Part shown: piece after piece, positions 44,044 to 54,116 of the stretch | Position numbering within the stretch: the first letter of the stretch is position 1 | How the letters are laid out: each line of letters starts with the position of its first letter | From: Laguncularia racemosa | Lineage: Eukaryota > Streptophyta > Magnoliopsida > Myrtales > Combretaceae | Direction: 5' to 3' | Length of the DNA stretch: 64,000 bases | NCBI GenBank assembly: GCA_037954665.1 | Contig: JBBMOL010000008.1 | Location: 8,029,559-8,093,558, forward strand | Program-made: the position numbers and the translations under genes | The notes under the pieces: model-generated | What the model was told of the DNA's origin: nothing | Seen by the model: the letters and a program-made list of their open reading frames with translations, nothing else | Databases searched by the model: none

Positions 44044-46118
44044 TGTCGAGTCCAATTTTTGAATTCCCATTCCTAATCCGATCTAAACTAGACCCTATGC
44101 TCATCTAATATAGATCCTCGACTTGAATTAGGAATTTCGTTTGATTTTTGGAGTCGCCACCCAACTGTTGTTGGGAAATATTGAATTAAGACTAAAGGAG
44201 CGGATTAGTCTTAATTGGGACCACTAGTCGACGTTACTTCCTCTTCTCGTTTTTGTGAGAAGAGGAAAAGGGAAAACCAGAGTTTCTAAGTCCGGAGGCT
44301 AACCTATTAAAACCTTTACGGTTACCACCTAATCTCCTAAAATTGTTCCTCTTTAGAAATGTGTTTCATTGTGTTTTTGTTACTTTATTATGTTTTTGAA
44401 TTATTTAAAAAAATGATTTTTCATTCATTTTTATGGGTTGACCCGAATGGGTGCCTACATGCCTGCTATTCAGGATCAAACAAGCCGTAGTTCGCTTTTC
44501 TGAAAACTTTAAGTTTGTTTGTAAATTTTAGTTTTTTGAAACCTATTTTGATTTATGTTTTTACCATTTTTGGGATTTTTTTCTAAAAAATCTAAGCCTA
44601 AGCTATAATCTGATTTTTGAAAATGATTTTTAGGGAAAACATCAATTTTTGGATTTATTTTGAAAAAAGGGATTTTTCTAAGTGCTAAAACTCATTTTTT
44701 ATGATTCTTTTATAATGTTTGAATTTTTTATGATTTTTATGATTTTTTATGTTTTTTCTTATTTTTATGATTTTATCCTAAGTCATTATCTATCCTATTT
44801 TGAAATCTAAAATTTTATTATTATTTTCCTAATATTTTATTACTTTTATTTATTTTTATTTTTTTATATATTTTTTATTATTATTATTTTTTATTTTTTC
44901 CTTATTTATTATTTTTCTACATTATTAAATTCTAGAAAAATCTAATTTCTACATTTTCCTATTTATTGAAAATAAAAACAAATAACTAAATAACAAATAA
45001 TAAATAATAAAACAATTCGGAATAAATAAATAAACAAAACAAAATAAATTACTTAAATAAAAAATCTGAAAAATCCGACTTACCTAGATCCGGGTCGGTG
45101 CGCGGGTCGAGTCGGTCGAGTCGAATCGGGTCAGGTCGGATCGGTCGGATACGGCGGCGAGGAAGGCTCGTTCACGGCGTTCCGGTGGCCTTTTGCAGCG
45201 GGTGAGGTGTCGAATCCTAGCTTCTCGAGGTTGCTGAATCCAATGGTGGTGGTGGTTTGCTCCCAGATCGCCTCCTAGTGGTGGTTCAACTCCGGCCGGT
45301 GCTTCGCGGTTTTGAGTCTCCTTCGATGCTCTCCGATTTGCACTCTTTCCTCACTTTCTCTCAATTCTGATTCGTGCTTTTGCTTCCTCCCCTCCTCCTC
45401 TATTTATAGGCACTTGAAACCGAGTTGGATAAGCTCGGATTTCCTCCGATTGAAGCTGATCGGATTTTCGGTTAGAAAAACCAACTCCGATTTGTGTCAA
45501 TCCCTCGATTTGTTGTGATTTTATTCCAATTAGATAATGTTTATCTTATTTCTATTGAAGATCTATTGGATTTGTGCAAAAAATCGAATCGAAACGGCCG
45601 AAATACGAATTTTTCCTTCCGTCGGCGATCTCGGGCTCGAGGTAGGAGACGATCACGCGCCCAGCGCGTGCGCTTCCTCCAGCCAATCAGATGCTGCCAT
45701 GTGTCCTGGATAAATGGAAAAAATCGCAAAACGCGGAAACTGCTTCCCCCGCATTTCGAACCTGCGACCTCGCACCCGCACCGCGCCTTAGCCCATGGTC
45801 CGGACCAGCTGAGCTAGCCCACTTTCCTGATTTTTCTAATTTCGCAAATTGCATATATGCAATGCGATTTTTCTATTTTTTTGTATTTTTTCAAAATTCC
45901 AAATTTTGTAAAAATTATTTATTATTTATTATTGCCATTTCTGATATCATTTTTTTCAAAATTGATGTGTTTTCCTATTTATTTTTATTTTTTTGAATAT
46001 TTTTATTATTTTTGGTAAATTAGAGAAAAATTGGAAAAAATTGAAAAAAATTGGTAAAATTGAAAATTGATTATTTTTTAGAATTATTGATTCCTAGGGC
46101 AAAAATGGGGTGTTTACA
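44044..46118 (-). repeat. Tat 3' LTR (2,075 bp)
   Basis: It matches 54117-56193 throughout, with scattered C/T changes. It contains an AT-rich half (plus strand 44700-45060), a GC-rich block with GGTCGGGTCG repeats (45090-45150), a TATA box on the minus strand (45400-45408) and a tRNA-like segment (45747-45822). Open frames here on the plus strand are repeated in the other LTR and look non-coding. Confidence 0.9.
45747..45822 (-). other. tRNA-like segment in Tat LTR
   Basis: On the minus strand TAGCTCAGCTGG (A-box) is followed about 45 bases later by GGTTCGAAA (B-box and T-loop) within a CGCA/TGCG stem. This is the order and spacing of a tRNA, but the acceptor arm does not close well. The same segment is at 55832-55909 in the 5' LTR. 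Confidence 0.55.
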
Positions 46119-46131
46119 GCTGCCCCTCTTT
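46119..46131 (-). promoter_or_regulatory. Tat polypurine tract
   Basis: The minus strand reads AAAGAGGGGCAGC immediately before the LTR start TGTAAACACC, the usual Tat/Ogre arrangement. Confidence 0.8.
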
Positions 46132-46289
46132 GTGGTAAAGTTTGGAAAACTTAACTACAAAGATAAACAAAAGACACCATTTTTGGCCTCTTGAATGGAT
46201 TTTTGGTAGGAAAATGCCCTAAGAGTTGATAATCCCATAATTGAAAATGGTCCTAACAATTTCGAGTAATGCTCCTTCCTCAAAAGTGC

Positions 46290-47525
46290 TTTATGGGCTG
46301 ACTAATTGGCGACAGGACACATCTCAAGTATTGTGTAGGAATGTATGAGAAATGATGATAGGAAGCGTCTTATCAGACTTGTAACCTTGGAAAGAAGATT
46401 TACTTAGGAAGCGCCCTTATGAGCTGGCTACCTGTCAACAGAAGCGTCTTGTTAGACTAGCAACTGTTTGGGAGAATATTTTCGAAAAGTGCCCCGAGAG
46501 CTGACTAACCTTTAAATTGAATGCCTCAAAAAGTGCCCCCTATGGGCTAACCTTGAGGTAGTTTTTTTAGGAAAGTACCCCCTATGGGCTGACTAACCTA
46601 TGATGGGATTGTCTCAAAAAGTGCCCCCTATGGGCTGACTATGAGAACAGATTTTTAGGAAAGTGCCCCATATGGGCTAACTAACCTTTGATGGGACTTG
46701 TCTCAAAAAGTGCCCCCTATGGGCTGACCATGAGAACAAGGTTTTTTTTTTTTAGGAAAGTGCCCCCTATGGGCTGACTAACCTTTGATGGGACTTGTCT
46801 CAAAAAGTACCCCCTATGGGCTGACCATGAGAACAAGGTTTTTAGGAAAGTGCCCCCTATGGGTTGACTAACCTAGATTGTACTTGTCTCAAAAAGTGCC
46901 CCCTATGGGCTGACCATGAGAACAAGGTTTTAGGAAAGTGCCCCCTATAGGCTGACTAACCTGGATTGAACTTGTCTCAAAAAGTGCCCCCTATGGGCTG
47001 ACCATGAGAACAAGGTTTTAGGAAAGTGCCCCCTATGGGCTGACCATGAGGACAAAGTTTTTAGGAAAGTGCCCCCTATGGGCTGACTAACCTGGATTGG
47101 ACTTGTCTCAAAAAGTGCCCCCTATGGGCTAACCATGAGAACAAGGTTTTTAGGAAAGTGCTCCCTATGGGCTGACTATCCTAGAATTGAATTTGCCTCA
47201 AAAAGTGCCCCCTATGGGTTGACCATGAGGATAAAGTTTTTAGGAAAGTGCCCCCTATGGGCTGACTAACCTAATATAAAAATGATATCTAAGAAGGCGT
47301 CTTTATAGACCGACCTTAGAAGAGATCTAGGGAAGTGCCCCTTTTTGGGCTGACTGCCCTATGATGAAAATGATGGCTCAAAAGGTGCCCCATGTGGGCT
47401 AACCTTGAGAGATCTAGGGAAGTGCCCCTTTTTGGGCTGACCACTCTATTAAAGGGCATGTTCAGACAAGTGCCCTACTACGGGCTAACTCATCTTGTAC
47501 TTTTGAATATGCTTTCTACGGCCCG
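46290..47525. repeat. About 88-bp dimeric tandem array in Tat 3' region
   Basis: Units alternate two roughly 44-base halves: 'CAAAAAGTGCCCCCTATGGG..GACCATGAGAACAAGG' and 'TTTTAGGAAAGTGCCCCCTATGGG..GACTAACCTxxGATxGGACTTGTCT'. About eight well-kept units run from about 46525 to 47275, and units become more divergent toward both edges. One unit has an extra T run (46741-46752) and another a duplicated half. Each unit contains stops, so it does not code. Tat and Ogre elements are known to carry variable tandem repeats at this position. Confidence 0.9.
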
Positions 47526-48000
47526 ACCTAAATGATGTGATGCCTTTCATGACAGTTATTATTATTTTATTTTTTTAATGTGCTTGCCAGTTTTATCGTG
47601 GATAGCAACCAAACAACCGAACCTTCGGGCTGGTTTGCTTTTGCTTCATTTCTTCTTATCTTGACACAGGGTCGACAATTTTGATGTGCTCCCTTTCTTT
47701 ATACACAACGCTCTTTTGACGGTAATGTTATCCTAATAACGCGCTCAGTTTTAATGCTAAAAAATAGATAGGATTATATCACAAACCATATTAAGATTCA
47801 TTATCATTTTAGTGTTTATCTTTCATTGGTGAAATGGTGGGTAATGTGTTTAAGAATATTTTTTATGGTGCGAATTGATTTGGATTATTGACCATTCAGG
47901 GATATTAACTTTGCTTGTAAAAAAAATAAAAACTCGACTCAACGAAATTTGTATCGAACATTGGCTTTCATAAACATTGGCAAAATTTCAATTCCCTTGC
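47526..48000 (-). other. Spacer between Tat integrase and tandem array
   Basis: Non-coding sequence with no recognisable motif. Confidence 0.5.
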
Positions 48001-48950
48001 CTAAGGATAGTACATCTTCACAGCATCTGTGTTAATGGGGTCTCTCAATTCTGGACCATCCATCTGAGTTAATATCAAAGCACCTCCTGACAGAACCTTT
48101 TTCACCACATAGGGGCCCTCATAGTTTGGGGTGAATTTTCCTCTGGAGTCTTGGGCATTCGGGAGAACCTTCTTTAGTACCAGATCCCCCTCTTTAAAGT
48201 ACCGAGGTCTCATCTTCTTGTTAAATGCTCGGGCCATTCTTTGTTGATAACACTGACCATGACATAATGCGGTAAGTCTTCTTTCATCAATCAGATTCAG
48301 CTGATCAAGCCTCTTCTTTACCCAGTCTGATTCGATTAACTGACTTTCCGACAAGATTCTGAATGATGGTATCTCAACTTCAACTAGTAGCACTGCTTCT
48401 GTACCATATACCAATGAGTAAGGGTTGGCTTCTGTGGATGTTCTTATTGAAGTCCTATAAGCCATGAGAGCAAACGGCAACATTTCGTGCCAATATTTGT
48501 AAGTTGTTGTCATTTTCTCGATGATCTTTTTGATATTTTTGTTAGCTGCTTCTACTGCCCCGTTCATTTGAGTTCGGTAGGGAGTTGAATTTCGGTGGTT
48601 TATGTGGAATTGTTGACATAAACCTGTCATCGATTTGTTGTTGAGATTGGTACCGTTGTCGGTGATGATGGACTCAGGAACTCCGTATCGGGCTATTATG
48701 TCCCTTTTTAAGAAGCGGACTATTACCCCTTTGTGACATTGGCGTATGATGAAGCTTCTACCCACTTGGTGAAGTAATCAATCGCTACCAGTATAAATCT
48801 ATGGCCGTTGGATGCTGTTGGAGTGATAGGGCCTATTATGTCGATTCCCCATATGGAGAATGGCCATGGTGCGGATAACAAGTGTAGCTCGTTGGGCGGA
48901 GCATTTATCCGGTTTGCGTAGACTTAACACAGATGACAGTGCTTGACATA
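48001..48950 (-). pseudogene. Tat integrase
   Basis: Core residues are present: the first Asp lies in a frame-shifted stretch (FILVAIDYFTKWVEASSYAN, about 48740-48800), the second in GVPESIITDNGTNLNNKSM and the Glu in MNGAVEAANKNIKKIIEKM. The open part from 48765 down to 48001 continues through AYRTSIRTSTEANPYSLVYG and the C-terminal GPYVVKKVLSGGALILTQMD. A frameshift near 48750-48780 separates it from the upstream part. A Gly-to-Arg-type change gives PYRTQMNG where PYRPQMNG is usual. Confidence 0.85.
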
Positions 48951-50495
48951 TTTTATGCAATCTAATTCCATGGTTAACCAATAATATCCCAACCTCATGA
49001 TTTTTCGGGCCAACATGTAGCCATTCATATGAGGTCCACATACTCCTTCATGTACTTCCTTCATCAGTTCGCGTGCTTCATCTTTGTCCACACATCTTAA
49101 CAAGGTGGTATCAGCTAATCTTTTGTAGAGAATAGACCCACTTAATAGGAAATGGCTTGCTAACCTTCTGAGTGTTCTTTGGTCATTCTTGCTAGCCATT
49201 TCGGGGTATTTACCTTCTTGGAGAAAGGTCTTGATATCGTGATACCAGGGTTTGTTATCTTGTATCTTTTCAATTGTTAAACGGTAGGCGGGCCGACTTT
49301 CGATGTCTATTTTCATCGGTTGAACTTCGGCTCCTCCTGTTATCTGGATTATAGATGCTAGTGTGGCTAATGCATCTGCGAACTGATTTTGAGTTCTCGG
49401 GATGTATGTGAAAGTGATTGCCTTGAATTCCTCAATTAGCTCTGTCAAGTGTTGATGATACGGTACCAGTTTGGGGTCTTTAGTCTTATATTCCCCTCTT
49501 GTTTGTAGTATAATAAGCGACGAATTCCCATATACTTCTAATTCGCGGATTCCCATTTGGCAGGCCATTTTGAGGCCAAGTATACATGCTTCATATTCTG
49601 CGATATTATTGGTATAGGGAAATGTAAGTCTCGTCGCTGCAGGGAATTGCGTGCCGTCCGGGGATATCAATACCGCCCCAACCCCATAACCGAATACATT
49701 AGCGGCTCCATCGAAAAACAGTTTCCATGTAGCATTCTGCTCTACCCCAAAGTCTTCTTCCGGCATATCCTCCATTGTCAATATATTCTCGTCTGGAAAC
49801 TGGGCCTGTAGTTCTTGGGAATCTATTTCGACAGGGTGTTCCGCCAATTGGTCGGCTAAGGCTTGCCCTTTCATTGAGTTCTGATTCATGTATGTGATGT
49901 CGAACTCAGATAGGAGCATTTGCCACTTAGAGATTCTCCCTATCAAAGTTAGTTTCTCTACCAAGTATTTCAAGGGATCATGTCTTGTCAGTAGCTCAAT
50001 ATGGTAATAAAGGGTATACTGCCTTAGCCGGTGCATAACCCAAATTAACGCACAACACGTCTTCTCCACCTCCGAGTACCTCTGTTCCCCATCTGTGAAC
50101 TTCTTGCTCAGATAATATATGGAACACTCTCTTCCCTCTTCATCTTTCTGCCCCAGCACACATCCCATGGATTCAGGGAGTATAGTGAGGTATAAGAATA
50201 AGGGCTTTCCTTGTTTCGGGACTATCAAGACTGGAGGTTTTATAAGGTAGTCTTTGATTGTCCTGAATGCCTCTTCACATTCGTTGTCCCATTCTATTGC
50301 GGCGTTCTTCTTCAACAGACGGAATAGTGGCTGGCATTTGTCGATGAGTTGTGAGATAAATCGAGCTATGTAATTTAATCTTCCCAGTAAGCTTCTTACT
50401 TCTTTAATAGAGCGTGGGGAAGGTAACTCTAATATAGATTTCACCTTGTCAGGGTCGATTCTAATGCCCTCCTGGCTTATGACAAACCCTAACAA
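48924..50495 (-). pseudogene. Tat RT thumb, RNase H, second (archaeal-type) RNase H, integrase zinc domain
   Basis: The frame is open for 523 residues: the RT end (MLGFVISQEGIRIDPDKVKS), RNase H (GCVLGQKDEEGRECSIYYLS, EKTCCALIWVMHRLRQY), the second RNase H (WKLFFDGAANVFGYGVGAVL, NNIAEYEACILGLKMACQMG, YGNSSLIILQTRGEYK, QFADALATLAS) and an integrase His/Cys zinc domain at the end. In the second RNase H the residue after YG, normally the catalytic Asp, is Asn (codon at 49524-49526). The double RNase H marks the Tat lineage. Confidence 0.9.
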
Positions 50496-51290
50496 TTTCC
50501 CCGTTGTGACCCCAAAAGTACATTTTTCTGGGTTTAACTTAAGCTGGAACTTTCTCAGTCATTTAAACAATTTCCTCAGGATATTTATATGGCTTTCTCC
50601 TTCTTTGGATTTGGCTATCATGTCGTTGACATATACTTCAACCTCATGATGCATCATGTCGTGAAGTATGGCGACCATGGCTCTCTAATACGTTGCCCCA
50701 GCGTTTTTTAAACCGAAGGGCATGACTTTGTAACAGAAAGTCCCCCATGTTGTGATGAAAGTCGTTTTGGTTTTATCTTCCTCAGCCATTTTTATTTGAT
50801 TATATCCCGAGAAACCGTCCATGAATGAGAAGAGATGGTTTCCCGCAGTGTTGTCTACTAGAACGTCAATATGAGGTAGGGGGAAGTTATCCTTTGGCGT
50901 GGCTTGGTTTAAGTCCCGAAAGTTTACGCATACGCGTACTTTTCCATTCTTTTTCATGACGGGGACTATATTTGCTACCCATTCTGGGTAGTCGGATACT
51001 TCAATGAACCCTACTTCTAGCAGTTTCTTGACTTCTTCTTTGATTTTCAGTAAGATGTCAGGCCTAAATCTTCTCAGTTTTTGTTTTTTAGGTTTGACAT
51101 CTTCCCTTGTGGGAAGCCTGTGAACTAGTATTGACTGGTCTAGCCCTAGCATGTCAGCATACGACCAGGCAAACACATCTGCATATTCCGTTAATAGCTC
51201 GATTATCTCATGTTTTTGCTCGGCACTCAAACTGGTCCCGATTTTGAGGTTCTTAGGGTTTTCCATGCTTCCTAGATTTACTGTCTCCAC
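50496..51290 (-). pseudogene. Tat reverse transcriptase
   Basis: Open part 50685-51290: LTEYADVFAWSYADMLGLDQ, PKKQKLRRFRPDILLKIKEE, YPEWVANIVPVMKKNGKVRV, CVNFRDLNQATPKDNFPLPH, MPFGLKNAGATY, then a TAG where Gln is usual. The next residues carry the active site as YVND (50622-50633) instead of YVDD, so a catalytic Asp is lost. A TGA follows where Arg is expected (about 50560). These changes are all C-to-T or G-to-A type. Confidence 0.9.
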
Positions 51291-52077
51291 AGGCTCGTCG
51301 ATCGAAATTCTGCTTTGTTCATGTTTTAGCCAATTTTCTTGTATTATTTCGTGGTCTAAGATATCGCCTTCAACAACTGACCCAGCAGCGTTGGAAACGA
51401 TATCAACATTTTTACTTTCTACCTGCGCGAAATATCCCTGATGTTCGATGGTAGGAGATCTGAGTAAAAAATAAAATCATATATATGTAAGAAGAAAAAC
51501 AAACTGCAATGGAATTCGATAAGTAGTCTCAATAAAATTTGTTTAATAATCTTTCTCTACTCTTGAGCTAACCTAGCGCTACTGATAGGATAACAAAACC
51601 AATTGTTGAGATCCGGATGCTGGTTAAACGTGTGGGGAGTTGATTTCCCCTTGCTGTCGTCCTCCTCATTTATCCAGAGCTTTTGCCTTTCGGAAAGATT
51701 GTTGGAGAGGTGGGATGCACATCTGGGTGTTGCTTGGCTTTTCCTTCATTCTGCCTTTAACACTTCTTGCCTGTGCTTCTTCCCTAGCCGTAGTCAGCGC
51801 TAGTGTTGTTGCAGTTGCTGCTGTTTACCATTTTGATCTTTAAGCGGGTATGTATTGGGCTTCTGGAAGGGTTCGGTTGCTTGGGAGCTATTTTGATACC
51901 TGGCGCGCATTTTTCTTTTTTTAGTATAATGTATGCAAATGCTATACATGTGTCACACGGATGTTAAAAATAAAATGGTTGACAATTGATTGACGATGTA
52001 ATATCGAAACTTTTACTTTTATTAATATTGAAAATTTTGGAGTTCGATAATCAAAATAAAAGATTACAAATAATGAT
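51291..52077 (-). other. Region between Tat ORF1 and RT, gag and protease not found
   Basis: Bases 51291-51440 still read as the pol lead-in (FAQVESKNVDIVSNAAGSVV). Bases 51450-52077 have no gag, zinc knuckle or protease motif on either strand. In Tat elements gag and protease should lie here, so about 2 kb or more is probably deleted. Confidence 0.65.
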
Positions 52078-53605
52078 CTACTTCCTAGCTCTTTTAGTCT
52101 TCTGTTGTGGAGGCTCAGACTTCCCACTGATGACGGCTTCTAATTCCTTGACTTTGGCTTGGCATTTCTCCAATTGTGCTTCTAAAGCCTTGTTCCTTTG
52201 GTCGGATTCTTTGAAACGTCCCTTCCAGATGTCTTTCTTATGATCCGCAGCTTCAAAGTATACCTCCATTCGAGCCCTGACCTGCTCTAGGTATACTTCT
52301 ATCTCTGGATTGATCTTGTCTGGTCTTGGTTGGGTGACATCTGGAACCCGATATGCTCTTTCCCCTGTCTAGTATAGCTGGTGGATTACAAACTCTCCGG
52401 TGGCTCAGTGCTTTCCCACTTCGCCATCTAATTCCCCGAGGTCCACATTCGGGCTTTCAATTCTGGCCTCCCAAAGTGCTTTGACCTCTACCAGCTTCAC
52501 AAACTTCTCAGCTACTAACAGGTTTGGATCTTGATACTCAAAGGTAACTGCTTGTACCGAGGGCCGATAAACTATGTCTTGGATAGTGCCGAACTGGCGG
52601 ACCACTGAGTTTGGGTGATATCCGATACATCCACTGATTCCGATTAAAGGCATTGCTTGAAAGTTTCTGCAGGTCAAGATGATTTTGTTACAACAACTCC
52701 ACCTGGCTATCCATAGAATATCTTCGGCACTGAAGCTCCTAAGCAGCTCTACCCAACTGTGGCTGGTAAGGTCGTCGAGTAGCTTTACCTTTTCTATACA
52801 TGAATCCACCAGATCCACCTGTTGGGCTAGGGTTTTCCTGACCATGTTCAGCCCGAAGCATTTAAGGTGGCTTACAAACCATATTAGCAGAAGGTTGAGG
52901 TTGGAGCGAAGGATCCCATGGCCTTTTTTTCTTGAGGAAGTTTAAATTCCGGATCTGTTCAGCCAGTAGAGCCGGGATGTAGGATCTTCCCTCCAGGAAT
53001 TAGGTCACCAGCTCTGCAACCCTGTAGTGAATATAGAAGGTCCCGGTGGGGAATAGTATGGTGGCGAAGGCTGTCAAGATGAAAGTGTTCACCCTTCTTT
53101 GTCTGTAAGTCTTAGGGTCCCCACATAGGATGTCTTTTCTATCCCCATTGTCCTCTCGGGCGATGAACCAGGCTTCTAAATCATCCATGCGTATGCAATA
53201 CCCATTACAGTCTGCTAGGGCTTTGCTGACTGCTGTCTTCCGGATGCCTAGTAATCTGCTGAAAGTACCGGCTGGCCCGGCCTCTAGGTCTGGAATGTAG
53301 ATCTGATCGGTTAGTGTTGGAGCCTGTAGCAACTGAGTGTATTCCTCTAGGGTAGGGGTGATCTCATGCGGCCCAATAAAGAAGGCGGCGAGCTCAATTT
53401 CCCATAATCGAAGCATGGCCCAGACTAGAGGCAGATTCACCTCTATCTTCGTCAGTGAGAGGATGGGGCCGATCTTTTGCTGGATGAAGGCCTGCTCCTC
53501 TGGGTTGTACAAAGTAAACCAATGGTCCAATACCAATTTTGGGTCTAGAGGTTTGTACACCCAAATCTCTTTGTGGAGGAGGTGGTCGACTGCACTGCTA
53601 GCCAT
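52078..53605 (-). pseudogene. Tat ORF1-type protein (plant-mobile-domain / DUF7745-like)
   Basis: From the ATG at 53605 the frame reads PLDPKLVLDHWFTLYNPEEQ, QQKIGPILSLTKIEVNLPLV, ELAAFFIGPHEITPTLEEYT and so on for 201 residues to a stop. It continues after frame changes at 52405-52845 (SWVELLRSFSAEDILWIARW, PLIGISGCIGYHPNSVVRQF) and a coiled C-terminus (KESDQRNKALEAQLEKCQAK). The 'TPTLEEY' core is typical of the plant mobile / DUF7745 domain found as an extra protein in plant retrotransposons. Its function is unknown. Confidence 0.65.
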
Positions 53606-54094
53606 CTATTACAATAAAAGGTAGCCTAGTTACAAACAGAACTACGAAAACATTATAGGGAAACGGTCCTAAACTTCAAGGACAAAATAACAAACCATTA
53701 CATTGTCATTCAATTGTCAACCCCTTATGATGTTATGTATACAAGTAGGTTGGTTCTAATTGGTTCCCGAGCTCTATGGCCTCCCGCATTCTCGGAGAAA
53801 TGGATCTCAGGCCATATCGAAGCATAGGGTGGGGTAGCCTAATCGATCCCGAACGGTGAATCAACTCACTTCGCCCGAAACCTACACAATGGCTCCCCGT
53901 CTCAGGTTTCTAAGACGGCCCGGGTCCGACCACATCTACTCACAACACATATGCATGCAAACCCCCACAGTAAAGAAAAACTGACAATCTAAATAAACCC
54001 TGAAAGGTTAGCAACAAAGCAAAATGGAATACATTCCTTAAAGATAACAATTCGAAGAGAATCAGGTGGCTAGCCTGCTAAGTACATGTTAATA
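53606..54094 (-). other. Tat leader region
   Basis: Non-coding leader between primer site and ORF1. It is less AT-rich than its surroundings and no motif is recognised. Confidence 0.55.
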
Positions 54095-54113
54095 TTCCCC
54101 AGTGGAGTCGTCA
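54095..54113 (-). promoter_or_regulatory. Tat primer-binding site
   Basis: The minus strand reads TGACGACTCCACTGGGGAA three bases after the 5' LTR. It resembles the TGGCGACTCYGCTGGGGA site used by Ogre-type elements (Arg tRNA) with some changes. Confidence 0.6.
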
Positions 54114-54116
54114 TCC

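Noticed and set aside
45747..45822. A genuine tRNA gene
   Set aside because: A- and B-boxes are present, but the acceptor stem does not pair and the segment is part of a repeated LTR.
45312..45996. Open frames on the plus strand, repeated at 55581-56140
   Set aside because: Both lie in Tat LTRs at equal positions; they are LTR sequence including the tRNA-like segment, with no protein family.
46290..47525. CRISPR-like array
   Set aside because: Units are contiguous tandem repeats without unique spacers, in a plant retrotransposon.
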